Source of the DNA: Chamaelirium japonicum
Taxonomy: Eukaryota; Streptophyta; Magnoliopsida; Liliales; Melanthiaceae
Direction of reading: 5' to 3'
Assembly (NCBI GenBank): GCA_947650365.1
Contig: CANTAL010000002.1
Location: forward strand, 2,239,501 to 2,303,500
DNA: 64,000 nt
Made by a program: the position numbers and the translations under genes. This document shows, one piece after another, positions 12,901 through 26,054 of this stretch. A model generated the notes under the pieces. It saw only the letters and a program-made list of their open reading frames with translations, did no database searches and was not told the DNA's origin. How positions within the stretch are numbered: position 1 is the stretch's first letter; every line of letters starts with the position of its first letter.

Positions 12901-13348
12901 AATTAGAATGGATCGTACGAAGGAATTAGAATGGATCGTATGAATGAATTAGAATGGATCGTGCGAATGAATTAGAATGGATCGTACAAATGAAATAGAA
13001 TGGATCGTACGAATGAATTAGAATAGATTGTGCGAATGGATTAGAATGGATCATACGATTGAGTAAGAATGGATTGTACGAATGAAATAGAATAGATCGT
13101 ACGAATGAATTAGAATGGATCGTATGAATGAATTAGAATGGATCGTGCGAATGAATTAGAATGGATCGTACGAATGAATTAGAATGCATCGTACGAAGGA
13201 ATTAGTATGGATCGTACGAATGAATTAGAATGGATCGTACGAATGAATTAGAATGGATACGAATGGATCGTATGAATGAATTAGAATGGATCGTATGAAT
13301 GAATTAGAATGAATCGTACGAATGAGTAATAATGGATCGTATGAATGA
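12657..13348 (-). repeat. Reverse block with a forward island
   Basis: The forward island is at about 12,856-12,887. The GCGAATGGATTAGAATGG plus CATACGATTGAGTAAG pair near 13,033 is copied at 13,883, and similar pairs occur near 34,393 and 47,873; near 31,090 only the CATACGATTGAGTAAG part is present. Confidence 0.9.
13021..13265 (-). repeat. Direct duplication, 850-bp spacing, copy 1
   Basis: From GAATAGATTGTGCGAATGG (13,021) to GAATGGATACGAATGGATC (13,251). Partner positions are 13,871 and 14,101, both exactly 850 bp away. Confidence 0.9.
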
Positions 13349-13490
13349 TTTCTAATTCGTACGATCCATTCTAATCCATTCTATTTCATTCGTACGATCC
13401 ATTCTTACGAATGAATTAGAATGGATCGTATGAATGAAATAGATTGGATCATTCTAATCCATTCGCACGAATGTATCCATTCTAATTCAA
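13349..13490. repeat. Cluster of very short alternating blocks
   Basis: Forward 13,349-13,407, reverse 13,408-13,449 and forward 13,450-13,490: three to four orientation changes within 142 bp. The words ATTCTTACGAATG and GATTGGATCATTCTAATCC at the edges are also seen near 19,398 and 19,438. Confidence 0.82.
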
Positions 13491-14499
13491 TGGATCGTGC
13501 GAATGAATTAGAATGGATCGAACGAATGAATTACAATGGATCGTACGAAGGAATTAGAATAGATCGTACGAATGAATTAGAATGGATCGTATGAATGAAT
13601 TAGAATGGATTGAATTAGAATGAATCGTACAAATGAATTAGAATGGATCATACGAATGAATTAGAATGGATCCTACGAATGAAATAGAATGGATCGTATG
13701 AATGAATTAGAATGGATCGTGCGAATGAATTAGAATGGATCGTACGAATGAATTAGAATGGATCGTACGAATGAATTAGAATGGATCGTATAAATGAATT
13801 AGAATGGATCGTGCGAATGAATTAGAATGGATCGTACGAATGAAATAGAATGGATCGTATGAATGAATTAGAATAGATTGTGCGAATGGATTAGAATGGA
13901 TCATACGATTGAGTAAGAATGGATTGTACGAATGAAATAGAATAGATCGTACGAATGAATTAGAATGGATCGTATGAATGAATTAGAATGGATCGTGCGA
14001 ATGAATTAGAATGGATCGTACGAATGATTTAGAATGGATCGTACGAAGGAATTAGAATGGATCTTACGAATGAATTAGAATGGATCGTACGAATGAATTA
14101 GAATGGATACGAATGGATCTTATGAATGAATTATAATGGATCGTATGAATGAATTAGAATGGATCGTGCGAATGAATTAGAATGGATCGTACGAATGAAA
14201 TAGAATGGATTCGCACGAATGTATCCATTCTAATTCAATGGATCGTGCGAATGAATTGGAATGGATCGTACGAATGAATTAGAATGGATCGTACGAATGA
14301 ATTAGAATGGATTGAATTAGAATGAACCGTACGAATGAAATTGAATGGATCGTGCGAATAAATTAGAAAGGATCGTACAAATGAATTAGAATGGATCGTA
14401 CGAATGACTTAGAATGGATCGTTCGAATGAATTAGAATAGATTGTGCGAATGAATTAGAATGGATCGTACGAATGAATTAGAATGGATACATTCGTGCG
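13491..14499 (-). repeat. Reverse block with a forward island
   Basis: Entered through CTAATTCAATGGATCGTGCG. The forward island at about 14,207-14,240 starts with inverted module A. The block exits through direct module A at 14,485. Confidence 0.9.
13871..14115 (-). repeat. Direct duplication, 850-bp spacing, copy 2
   Basis: Matches 13,021-13,265 with few substitutions, for example ATCTTACG here for ATCGTACG. 850 bp is one base short of 37 units. Confidence 0.9.
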
Positions 14500-14835
14500 A
14501 ATCCATTCTATTTCATTCGTACGATCCATTCTAATTCATTCGTACGATCTATTCTAATTCATTCATACGATCCATTCTAATTCATTCGTACGATCCATTC
14601 TAATTCATTCGTACGATCCATTCGTACGATCAATTCTATTTCATTCGTACGATCCATTCTAATTCATTCACACGATCCATTCTAGTTCATTCATACGATC
14701 CATTCTAATTCATTCGTACGATCTATATTCTAATTCATTCGCACGATCCATTCTAATTCATTCATACGATCCACTCTAATTTATTCGCACGATCCATTCT
14801 AATTCATTCGTATGATCTATTCTATTTCATTCGTA
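14500..14835 (+). repeat. Forward block
   Basis: About 15 units, with a 25-bp CTATATTCTA unit near 14,731. It ends in TTCGTAAATGAATTTGGATCG, a switch whose ATGAATTTGGATCG part recurs near 29,367 and 54,593. Confidence 0.88.
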
Positions 14836-15970
14836 AATGAATTTGGATCGTGCTAATGAATTAGAATGGATCGTGCTAATGAATTAGAATGGATACATTC
14901 GTGCGAATGAATTAGAATGGATCATATGAATGAATTAGAATGGATCGTTTGAGTGAATGCGAATGGATCGTGCGAATGAATTAGATTGGATCGTATAAAT
15001 GAATTAGAATGGATCATACGAATGAATTAGAATGGATCGTGCTAATGAATTAGAATGGATCGTACGAATGAATTAGAGTGGATACATTCGTACAAATGAA
15101 TTAGAATGGATACATTCGTACGAATGAATTAGAATGGATCGTACGAATGAATTAGAATGGATACATTCGCACGAATTAGAATGGATCGTACGAATGAATT
15201 AGAATGGATCATACGAATGAATTAGAATGGATCGTATAAATGAATTAGATTGGATCGTATAAATGAATTAGAATGGATCGAACGAATGAATTAGAATGGA
15301 TCGTGCTAATGAATTAGAATGGATCGTACGAATGAATTAGAGTGGATACATTCGTACAAATGAATTAGAATGGATACATTCGTGCGAATGAATTAGAATG
15401 GATCGTGCGAATGAATTAGAATGGATCGTACGAATGAATTAGAATAGATTGTGCTAATGAATTAGAATGGATCGTATGAATGAATTAGAATGGATCGTAC
15501 GAATGAATTAGAATGGATACGTGCGAATGAATTAGAATTGTGAATTAGAATGGATCATACGAAGGAATTAGAATGGATCGTGCTAATGAATTAGAATGGA
15601 TTCTGCGAATGAATTAGAATGGATCGTGCGAATGAATTAGAATGGATCGTACGAATGACTTAGAATGGATTGTTCGAATGAATTAGAATAGATTGTGCGA
15701 ATGAATTAGAATGGATCGTACGAATGAATTAGATAGGATACATTCGTGTGAATGAATTAGAATGAATCGTATGAGTGTGAATGAATTAGAATGGATCGTG
15801 CGAATGAATTAGAATGGATCGTATTAATGAATTAGAATGGATCGTGCGAATGAATTAGAATGGATCGTACGAATGAGTAAGAATGGATCGTGCGAATGAA
15901 TTAGAATGGATTGTACGAATGAATTAGAATGGATCGTACGAATGAATTAGAATGGATACATTCGTGCGAA
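14836..15970 (-). repeat. Reverse block
   Basis: The left part (14,880-15,400) shares a long variant order with 46,020-46,500: GTTTGAGTGAATGCG, TTAGATTGGATCGTATAAATG, GAGTGGATACATTCGTAC, then ATTCGCACGAATTAGAATGG. The right part holds the first 400-bp cassette copy. Confidence 0.9.
15535..15958 (-). repeat. 400-bp cassette, copy 1 (one extra unit)
   Basis: Measured from GAATTGTGAATTAG to the ACATTCG of module A. Length here is 423 bp, against 400 bp in the other four copies, so it carries one additional 23-bp unit. Internal markers: GTGCTAATG, GACTTAGAATGG, TTCGAATGAATTAG, GTATGAGTGTGAATG. Confidence 0.9.
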
Positions 15971-17450
15971 TCCATTCTATTTCATTCGTACGATCCATTC
16001 TAATTCATTCGCACGATCCATTCTAATTCATTCATACGATCCATTCTAATTCATTCGTACAATCCATTCTAATTCATTCGTACAATCCATTCTAATTCAT
16101 TCGTACGATCCATTCTAATTCATTCAAATGATCCATTCGAATTCATTAGCACAATCTATTCTAACTCATTCGTACGATCCATTCTAATTCATTCGCACGA
16201 ATGTATCCATTCTAATTCATTTGTACAAATGTATCCACTCTAATTCATTCGTACGATCCATTCTAATTCATTAGCACGATCCATTCTAATCCATTCGTAC
16301 GATCCATTCTAATTCATTTATACGATCCAATCTAATTCATTCATACGATCTATTCTAATTCATTCGTACGATCCATTCTAATTCATTCGTACAATCTATT
16401 CTAATTCATTCGTACGATCCATTCTAATTCATTCGCACGATCCATTCTATCTCATTCGTACAATCCATTCTAATTCAATCCATTCTAATTCATTCGTACG
16501 ATCCATTCTAATTCATTCGTACGATCCATTCTAATTCATTCGTACGATTCATTCTAATTTCTTTCGTACAATCCATATTCCAATTCATTCGCACGATCCA
16601 TTCTAATTCATTCATACGCTCCATTCTAATTTATTCGCACAATCTATTCTAATTCATTTGTACGATCCATTCTAATTCATTCGTACGATCCATTCTAATT
16701 CATTCGTACGATCCATTCTAATTCATTCGTACGATCCATTCTAATTCATTTGCACGATCCATTCTAATTCATTCATACGATCCATTCTAATTCCTTCGTA
16801 CGATCCATTCTAATTCATTCGTACGATCCATTCTAATTCATGCATACGATCCATTCTAATTCATTCGTACGATCCATTCTAATTCATTTGCACGATCCAT
16901 TCTATTTCTTTCGTATGATCCATTCTAATTCATTCGCACAATCTATTCTAATTCATACATACGATCCATTCTAATTCATTCGTACGATCCATTCTAATTC
17001 ATTCGTACGATCCATTCTAATTCATTCGTACGATCCATTCTAATTCATTAATACGATCCAATCTAATTAATTCATACGATCCATTCTATTTCATTCGTAC
17101 AATCCATTCTAATTCATTCGCACGATCTATTCTAATTCATTCATACAATCCATTCTAATTCATTTGTACGATCCATTCTAATTCATTCACACGAATGTAT
17201 CAACTCTATTTCATTCGTACGATCCATTCTAATTCATTCGTACGATCCATTCTAATTCATTCGTACGATCCATTCTAATTCATTCGTACGATCCATTCTA
17301 ATTCATTCGCACGATCCATTCTAATTCATTCGCACAATCTATTCTAATTCATTCGTACGATCCATTCTATTTCATTCGTATGATCCATTCTAATTCATTC
17401 GCACAATCTATTCTAATTCATTCATACGATCCATTCTAATTCATTCGCGC
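15971..17450 (+). repeat. Forward block
   Basis: Begins TCTATTTCATTCG after module A. Its 16,440-16,620 part repeats the variant order of 5,030-5,180 in direct orientation. A clean run of consensus units lies at about 17,215-17,310. It ends at ATTCGCGCGAATGAGTAAG. Confidence 0.9.
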
Positions 17451-18862
17451 GAATGAGTAAGAATGGATCGTATGAATGAGTAAGAATGGATCGTACGAAT
17501 GAAATAGAATGGATCGTGCGAATGAATTAGAATGGATCGTACGAATGAATTAGAATAGATTGTGTGAATGAATTAGAATGGATCGTATGAATGAATTAGA
17601 ATGGATCGTACGAATGAATTAGAATGGATCGTACGAATGAATTAGAATGGATCGTACGAATAAGTAAGAATGGATCGTACGAATGAATTAGAATGGATAC
17701 GTGCGAATGAATTAGAATGGATCGTGCGAATGAATTAGAATGGATCGTACGAATGAATTAGAATCGATCGTACGAATGAATTAGAGTTGATACATTCGTA
17801 CGAATGAATTAGAATGGATCGTATGAATGAATTAGAATAGATTGTGCGAATGAATTAGAATGGATCGTACGTAGGAATTAGAATGGATAGTACGAATGAG
17901 ATAGAATGGATCGTACGAATGAATTAGAATGGATCATATGAATGAATTAGAATGGATCGTACGAATGAAATAGAATGGATCGTATGAATGAATTAGAATA
18001 GATCGTACGAATGAATTAGAATGGATCGTACGAATGAATTAGAAAGGATACATTCGTACAAATGAATTAGAATGGATCATACGAATGAATTAGAGTGGAT
18101 ACATTCGTACAAATGAATTAGAATGGATCATACAAATGAATTAGAATGGATATATTCGTGCGAATGAATTAGAATGGATCATATGAATGAATTAGAATGG
18201 ATCGTGCGAATGAATTCATGCGTACGAAGGAATTAGAATGGATCGTACGAAGGAATTAGAATGGATAGTACGAATGAATTAGAATGGATACCTTCGTGCA
18301 AATGAATTAGAATGGATCGTACGAATGAGTAAGAATGGATCGTACGAATGAAATAGAATGGATGGATACCTTCGTGCAAATGAATTAGAATGGATCGTAC
18401 GAATGAGTAAGAATGGATCGTACGAATGAAATAGAATGGATCGTACGAATGAATTAGAATGGATACATTCGTGCGAATGAATTAGAATGGATTGTATGAA
18501 TGAATTAGAATGGATTGTGCGAATGAATTAGAATGAATCGTACGAAGGAATTAGAATGGATCGTACGAATGAATTAGAATGGATCGTATGAATGAATTAG
18601 AATAGATCGTGCGAATGAATTAGAATATGGATCGTACGAAGGAATTAGAATGAATCGTATGAATGAATTAGAATGGATCGTACGAATGAATTAGAATGGA
18701 TCGTACGAATGAATTAGAATGGATTGAATTAGAATGGATTGTACGAATGAGATAGAATGGATCGTGCGAATGAATTAGAATGGATCGTACGAATGAATTA
18801 GAATGGATTATACGAATGAGATAGAATGGATCGTATGAATGAATTAGAATGGATACATTCGA
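17451..18862 (-). repeat. Reverse block
   Basis: A segment with GGATACCTTCGTGCAAATG and GAGTAAGAATGG occurs twice in a row (about 18,285 and 18,363), a 78-bp local duplication, and again near 7465, 58,509 and 62,773. The right end forms arm 2 of the inverted duplication. Confidence 0.9.
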
Positions 18863-18904
18863 ATTCATTCGTACGATCCATTCTAATTCATTCGTACGAT
18901 CCAT
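18600..18904 (-). repeat. Inverted duplication, arm 2
   Basis: Read on the minus strand it reproduces 4,878-5,180, including the orientation switch (GGATACATTCGAATTCATTCG, 18,850-18,870). One substitution pattern differs: GTGCAAATGAGAT-type variants here are partly restored to GTACGAATGAGATAG. Confidence 0.85.
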
Positions 18905-19236
18905 TCTAATTCATTCGTACGATCCATTCTTACTCATTCGCACTATCCATTCTAATTCATTCGTTCGATCCATTCTAATTCCTTCGTACGATCCATTCTA
19001 ATTCATTCGTACGATCCATTCTAATTCATTCGTACGATCCATTCTAATTCCTTCGTATGATCCTTTCTAATTCATTCGTACGATCCATTCTAATTCATTA
19101 ATACGATCCAATCTAATTCATTCATACGATCCATTCTAATTCATTCGTACGATCCATTCTAATTCATTCGTACGATCCATTCTAATTCCTTCGTACGATC
19201 CATTCTGTACGATCCATTCTAATTCATTCGTACTAT
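18863..19236 (+). repeat. Forward block
   Basis: About 16 units, including ATTAATACGATCCAATC (19,097) and a truncated unit ATTCTGTACGATCC (19,203). It ends at TACTATTCGTGCGAATG. Confidence 0.88.
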
Positions 19237-19447
19237 TCGTGCGAATGAATTAGAATAGATTGTGCCAATGAATTAGAATGAATTAGAATGGGTCGTACGA
19301 ATGAATTAGAATGGATCGTATGAATGAATTAGAATGAATTGTATGAAAGAATTAGAATGGATCGTTTGAGTGAATGCGAATGGATCGTACGATCCATTCT
19401 TACGAATGAATTAGAATTGATCGTACGAATGAAATAGATTGGATCGT
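19237..19447 (-). repeat. Reverse block with a fold-back inside
   Basis: Mostly reverse units, interrupted by a 22-bp perfect palindrome at 19,378-19,399 and a short forward stub to 19,401 (ATTCTTACGAATG). Confidence 0.82.
19378..19399. repeat. 22-bp perfect palindrome at a reverse-to-forward switch
   Basis: GAATGGATCGT followed by its own reverse complement. It joins a reverse and a forward unit exactly at the TCGTACGA core, the simplest possible head-to-head join. Confidence 0.95.
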
Positions 19448-19766
19448 TCTAATTCATTCGTATGAATGTATTCATTCTAATTCATTCGTTCGCACGATCG
19501 TGCGAATGTATCCATTCTAATTCATTCGTACGATCCATTCTAATTCATTCATACGATCCATTCTAATTCATTAGCACAATCTATTCTAATTCATTCGTAC
19601 GATCCATTCTAATTCATTCGCACGATCCATTCTAATTCATTCGCACGAATGTATCCATTCTAATTCATTTGTACGAATGTATCCACTCTAATTCATTCGT
19701 ACGATCCATTCTAATTCATATGATCCATTCTAATTCATTCGCACGATCCATTCTAATTCATTCATA
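19448..19766 (+). repeat. Forward block
   Basis: About 14 units including two 28-bp long units (19,640 and 19,675). The order ATTAGCACAATCTATTC ... ATTTGTACGAATGTATCCAC matches 21,742-21,860, 39,863-39,975 and 43,600-43,715. Confidence 0.88.
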
Positions 19767-20010
19767 ATGGATCATACGAAGGAATTAGAATGGATCGTAC
19801 GAATGAATTAGAATGGATCGTACGAATGAATTAGAATGAATTAGAATGGATCGTACGAATGAATTAGAATGGATCGTACGAATGAAATAGAATGGATCGT
19901 ATGAATGAATTAGAATGGATCGTGCGAATGAATTAGAATGGATCGTACGAATGAAATAGAATGGATTCGCACGAATGTATCCATTCTAATTCAATGGATC
20001 GTGCGAATGA
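19761..20010 (-). repeat. Direct duplication, about 7.1-kb spacing, copy 2
   Basis: Partner of 12,653-12,900. It starts at TTCATAATGGATC and ends in a forward island with inverted module A (19,963). The reverse block around it runs from 19,767 to 20,103. Confidence 0.85.
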
Positions 20011-20103
20011 ATTAGAATGGATCGTACGAATGAATTAGAATGGATCGTACGAATGATTAAGAATGGATCGTGCGAATGAATTAGAATGGATCATATGAAT
20101 GAA

Positions 20104-20657
20104 TCCATTCTAATTCCTTTGTACGATCCATTCTAATTCCTTCGTACGATCCATTCTAATTCATTCGTACGATCCATTCTAATTCATTCGTACGATCCAT
20201 TCTAATTCATTCGCACAATCTATTCTAATTCATTCGTACGATCCATTCTAATTCATTCGCACGATCCATTCTAATTCATTCATACGATCCATTCTATTTC
20301 ATTCGTACGATCCATTCTAATTCATTCGTACGATCCATTCTAATTCATTCGTACGATTCATTCTAATTCAATCCATTCTAATTCATTCGTACGATCCATT
20401 CTTACTCATTCGTACGATCCATTCTAATTCATTCGCACGATCCATTGAATTAGAATGGATACATTCGTGCGAATCCATTCTATTTTATTCGTACGATCCA
20501 TTCTAATTCATTCGCACGATCCATTCTAATTCATTCATACGATCCATTCTATTTCATTCGTACGATCCATTCTAATTCATTCGTACGATCCATTCTAATC
20601 CATTCTAATTCATTCGTACGATCCATTCTAATTCATTCATACGATCCATTCTAATTC
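20104..20657 (+). repeat. Forward block with a reverse island
   Basis: The reverse island with module A is at 20,446-20,476 (CCATTGAATTAGAATGG, then GATACATTCGTGCG). It exits at TCGTTTGAGTGAATGCG. Confidence 0.9.
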
Positions 20658-21250
20658 GTTTGAGTGAATGCGAATGAATTAGAATGGATCGTTTGAGTGA
20701 ATGCGAATGGATCGTGCGAATGAATTAGATTGGATCGTATAAATGAATTAGAATGGATTGTACGAATGAATTAGAATGGATACATTCGCACGAATTAGAA
20801 TGGATCGTACGAATGAATTAGAATGGATCGTACGAATGAATTAGAATGGATCGTATGAATGAATTAGATTGGATCGTATAAATGAATTAGAATGGATCGT
20901 ACGAATGACTTAGAATGGATCGTGCTAATGAATTAGAATGGATCGTACGAATGAATTAGAGTGGATACATTCGTACAAATGAATTATAATGGATACATTC
21001 GTGCGAATGAATTAGAATGGATCGTGCGAATGAATTAGAATGGATCGTACGAATGAATTAGAATAGATTGTGCTAATGAATTAGAATGGATCGTACGAAT
21101 GAATTAGAATGGATCGTACGAATGAATTAGAATGGATCGTACGAATGAATTAGAATGGATCGTACGAATGAATTAGAATTGATCGTATGAATGAATTAGA
21201 ATGGATCGTGCGAATGAATTAGAATGGATCGTACGAATGAAATAGAATGG
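20658..21250 (-). repeat. Reverse block
   Basis: Two GTTTGAGTGAATGCG words lie close together (20,648 and 20,691). The rest matches 46,076-46,692 in order. It exits through inverted module A at 21,249. Confidence 0.9.
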
Positions 21251-21690
21251 ATTCGCACGAATGTATCCATTCTAATTCATTCGTACGATCCATTCTAATT
21301 CATTCGAACAATCCATTCTAATTCATTCGCACGATCCATTCTTACTCATTCGTACGATCCATTCTAATTCATTCGCACGATCCATTCTAATTCATTAATA
21401 CGATCCATTCTAATTCATTCGCACGATCCATTCTAATTCATTCACACTCATACGATCCATTCTAATTCATTCGCACGAATGTATCCTTTCTAATTCATTC
21501 GTACGATCCATTATAATTCATTCGCACAATCTATTCTGATTCATTCGAACGATCCATTCTAAGTCATTCGTACGATCCATTCTAATTCATTCGCACAATC
21601 CATTCTAATTCATTAGCACGATCCATTCTAATTCTTTCGTATGATCCATTCTAATTCACAATTCTAATTCATTCGCACGTATCCATTCTA
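20740..21690. repeat. Direct duplication, about 25.4-kb spacing, copy 1
   Basis: Spans a reverse-to-forward switch. TTCACACTCA at 21,441 pairs with 46,882. CACAATTC at 21,657 pairs with 47,098. Both spacings are 25,441 bp. Upstream the spacing falls to 25,385 (GTTTGAGTGA), showing length changes nearer the left edge. Confidence 0.88.
21249..21268 (-). repeat. Junction module A, representative and list of inverted copies
   Basis: Core GGATTCGCACGAATGTATCC is the reverse complement of the direct core, and the flank GAATGAAATAGAAT on its left is the reverse complement of the direct right flank. Inverted copies begin at about 1797, 2833, 3175, 10079, 12854, 14207, 19963, 21249, 22685, 25029, 25363, 26187, 31261 (variant), 32995, 33212, 35615, 46690, 57127, 59420, 61391 and 63684. 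Those at 2833, 3175, 12854, 14207, 19963, 25029, 32995, 33212, 59420 and 63684 return to reverse units through TTCAATGGATCGTGCG. Confidence 0.92.
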
Positions 21691-22353
21691 ATTCATTCGT
21701 ACGATCCATTCTAATTCATTCATACGATCCATTCTAATTCATTAGCACAATCTATTCTAATTCATTCGTACGATCCATTCTAATTCATTCGCACGATCCA
21801 TTCTAATTCATTCGCACGAATGTATCCATTCTAATTCATTTGTACGAATGTATCCACTCTAATTCATTCGTACGATCCATTCTAATTCATTAGCACGATC
21901 CATTCTAATTCATTCGTACGATCCATTCTAATTCATTTATACGATCCAATCTAATTCATTCATACGATCCATTCTAATTCATTCGTACGATCCATTCTAA
22001 TTCATTCGTACGATTCGTGCGAATGTATCCATTCTAATTCATTCGTACGATCCATTCTAATTCATTCGTACGAATGTATCCATTCTAATTCATTTGTATG
22101 AATGTATCCACTCTAATTCATTCGTACGATCCATTCTAATTCATTAGCACGATCCATTCTAATTCATTCGTACGATCCATTCTAATTCATTTATACGATC
22201 CAATCTAATTCATTCGCACGATCCATTCGCATTCACTCAAACGATCCATTCTAATTCATTCATATGATCCATTCTAATTCATTCGCACGAATGTATCCAT
22301 TCTAATTCATTAGCACGATCCATTCTAATTCATTAGCACGATCCAAATTCATT
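21251..22353 (+). repeat. Forward block
   Basis: Joins two higher-order segments: the right half of the 25.4-kb-spaced duplication, then the ATTAGCACAATC to CATTCGCATTCACTCAAACG segment (about 21,742-22,270) shared with 39.86-40.39 and 43.6-44.1 kb. It ends at ATCCAAATTCATTTACGAATG. Confidence 0.9.
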
Positions 22354-22688
22354 TACGAATGAAATAGAATAGATCGTACGAATGAATTAGAATAGATCGT
22401 GCGAATAAATTAGAATAGATCGTATGAATGAATTAGAATGTATCGTGCGAATGAATTAGAATATAGATCGTACGAATGAATTAGAATGGATCGTATGAAT
22501 GAACTAGAATGGATCGTGCGAATGAATTAGAATGGATCGTACGAATGAAATAGAATTGATCGTACGAATGGATCGTACGAATGAATTAGAATGGATCGTA
22601 CGAATGAATTAGAATGGATCGTACGAATGAATTAGAATAGATCGTACGAATGAATTAGAATGGATCGTACGAATGAAATAGAATGGAT
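22354..22688 (-). repeat. Reverse block
   Basis: About 14 units. GAATATAGATCG (25-bp unit) followed by GAACTAGAATGG, near 22,461 and 22,502, recurs near 34,540-34,590. It exits through inverted module A at 22,685 with GAATGAATCC. Confidence 0.88.
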
Positions 22689-24315
22689 TCGCACGAATGA
22701 ATCCATTCTAATTCATTCGTACGATCCATTCTAATTCATTCGCACAATCTATTCTAATTCATTCGAACGATCCATTCTAACTCATTCGTACGATCCATTC
22801 TAATTCCTTCGTATGATCTATTCTAATTCATTCACACGATCCATTCTAATTCATTCGTACGATCCATTCTAATTCGTGCGAATGTATCCATTCTAATTCA
22901 TTCGTACGATCCATTCTAATTCATTCATACGATCCATTCTATTTCATTCGTACGATCCATTCTTACTCATTCGTACGATCCATTCTAATTCATTTGCACG
23001 AAGGTATCCATTCTAATTCCTTCGTACGATCCATTCTAATTCATTCGTACGATCCATTCAAATTCATTCGTGCGATCCATTCTAATTCCTTCGTATGATC
23101 CATTATAACTCATTCATACGGTATGATTCATTCTAATTCATTCGTACGATTCATTCTAATTCAATCCATTCTAATTCATTCGTACGATCCATTCTAATTC
23201 ATTTGTACGATCCATTCTAATTCATTCGTACGATTCATTCTAATTCAATCCATTCTAATTCATTTGCACGATCCATTCTTACTCATTCGTACGATCCATT
23301 CTAATTCATTCGCACGAATGAATCCATTCTAATTCATTCGTATGATCCATTCTAATTCATTCGTATGATCCATTCTAATTCATTCGCATGAATGTATCCA
23401 TTCTAATTCATTCGTACGATCCATTCTATTTCATTCGTACGATCCATTCTAATTCATTCGCAAGATCCATTCTTACTCATTCGTACGATCCATTCTAATT
23501 CATTCGCACAATCCATTCTAATTCATTCATTAGCATGATCCATTCTAATTCATTCGTACGATCCATTCTAATTCATTCGCACGATCCATTCTAATTCATT
23601 CGCACAATCTATTCTAATTCATTCGTACGATCCATTCTAATTCATTCGTACGATCCATTCTAATTCATTCATACGATCCATTCTAATTCATTCGTACGAT
23701 CCATTCTAATTCATTCGTACGATCCATTCTAATTCATTCGTACGATCCATTCTAATTCCTTCGTATGATCCTTTCTAATTAATTCGTATGATCCATTCTA
23801 ATTCATTAATACGATCCAATCTAATTCATTCGTACGATCCATTCTAATTCATTCGTACGATCCATTCTAATTCATTCGCACAATATATTCTAATTCATTA
23901 GTACGATCCATTCTAATTCATTCGTACGATTCATTCTAATTCATTCGTACGATCCATTCTAATTCATTCGCACGATCCATTCTAATTCATTCATACGATC
24001 GATTCTAATTCCTTCGTACGATCCATTCTAATTCATTCGCACGATCCATTCTAATTCATGCATACGATCCATTCTAATTCATTCGTACGATCCATTCTAA
24101 TGCATTCGCACGATCCATTCTATTTCATTCGTATGATCCATTCTAATTCATTCGCACAATCTATTCTAATTCGTTCATACGATCCATTCAAATTTATTCG
24201 CACGATCCATTCTAATTCATTCATACGATCCATTCTAATTCATTCATATGATCCATTCTAATTCATTCGCACGATCCATTCTAATTCATTCGTACGATCC
24301 ATTCTAATTCATTCT
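22689..24315 (+). repeat. Forward block
   Basis: Contains GGTATGATTCATTC (23,120), the inverse of the ATACCGTACG marker, then repeated TCTAATTCAATCC units (23,158 and 23,243). ATTAATACGATCCAATC is near 23,808. It ends at TTCTAATGGATACATTCG. Confidence 0.9.
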
Positions 24316-25366
24316 AATGGATACATTCGTGCAAAAGAATTAGAATGGATTGTATGAATGAATTAGAATGGATCGTACGAATGAGTAAGAATGGATCGTA
24401 CGAATGAATTAGAATGGATCGTACGAAGGAATTAGAATGGATCGTACGAATGAATTAGAATGGATCGTATGAATGAATTAGAATGGATCGTGCGAATGAA
24501 TTAAAATGGATCGTACGAAGGAATTAGAATGGATCGTACGAATGAATTAGAATGGATCGTGCGAATGAATTAGAATCGATCGTACGAATGAATTAGAGTT
24601 GATACATTCGTACGAATGAATTAGAATGGATCGTATGAATGAATTAGAATAGATTGTGCGAATGAATTAGAATGGATCGTACGAATGAATTAGAATGGAT
24701 CGTATGAATGAATTAGAATGGATCGTGCGAATGAATTAGAATGGATCGTACGAATGAATTAGAATGGATCGTACGAATGAATTAGAATGGATCGTACGAA
24801 TGAATGAGAATGGATCGTACTAATGAATTAGAACAGATTGTGCGAATGAATTAGAATGGATCGTACGAATGAATTAGAATGGATCGTACGAAAGAATTAG
24901 AATGAATTAGAATGGATCGTACGAATGAATTAGAATGGATCGTACGAATGAAATAGAATGGATCGTATGAATGAATTAGAATGGATCATGCGAATGAATT
25001 AGAATGGATCGTACAAATGAAATAGAATGGATTCGCACGAATGTATCCATTCTAATTCAATGGATCGTGCGACTGAATTAGAATGGATCGTATGAATGAA
25101 TTAGAATGGATCGTACGAAGGAATTAGAATGGATCGGACGAAGGAATTAGAATGGATCGTACGAATGAATTAGAATGGATCGTGCGAATAAATTGGAATG
25201 GATCGTATGAATGAATTAGAATGGATCGTGCGAATGAATTAGAATATGGATCGTACGAAGGAATTAGAATGAATCGTACGTACGAATTAGAATGGATCGT
25301 ACGAATGAGTAAGAATGGATCGTGCGAATGAATTAGAATGGATCGTACGGATGAAATAGAATGGAT
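24316..25366 (-). repeat. Reverse block with a forward island
   Basis: Starts with GTGCAAAAGAATTAGAATGG, a variant shared with about 2690, 4608, 33,421, 48,313, 54,633, 57,793, 59,909 and 62,057. The forward island with inverted module A is at about 25,029-25,060. CGTACGTACGAATTAG near 25,276 is a local 4-bp repeat. Confidence 0.9.
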
Positions 25367-26054
25367 TTGCACGAATGTATCTATTCTAATTCATTCATAC
25401 GATCCATTCTAATTCATTCGTACGATTCATTCTAATTTCTTCGTATGATCTATTCTTATTCATTCGCACAATCTATTCTAATTCATTCGTACGATCCATT
25501 CTAATTCATTCGCACGATCCATTCAAATTCATTCATACGATCCATTCTAATTCATTCGTACGATCCATTCTAATTCATTCGTACGATCCATTCTAATTCA
25601 TTCGCACAATCTATTCTAATTCATTCGTACGATCCATTCTAATTCATTCGCACGATCCATTCTAATTCATTCGCACAATCTATTCTAATTCATTCGTACG
25701 ATACATTCTAATTCATTCGCACGATCCATTCTAATTCATTCATACGATCCATTCTATTTCATTCGTACGATCCATTCTAATTCATTCGTACGATCCATTC
25801 TAATTCATTCGTACGATTCATTCTAATTCAATCCATTCTAATTCATTCGTACGATCCATTCTTACTCATTCTTACGATCCATTCTAATTCATTCGCACGA
25901 ATGAATCCATTCTAATTCATTCGTATGATCCATTCTAATTCATTCGCATGAATGTATCCATTCTAATTCATTCGTACGATCCATTCTAATTCATTAATAC
26001 GATCCAATCTAATTCATTCGTACGATCCATTCTAATCCATTCGTATTCATTCGC
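25367..26054 (+). repeat. Forward block
   Basis: Begins with TCTAATTTCTTCGTATGATC (25,431), paired with 35,683 (spacing 10,252 bp). The order after it largely matches 35,620-36,180. It ends at ATTCGCATGGATTGAATTAG, a switch used again at 32,882 and 35,479. Confidence 0.9.
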
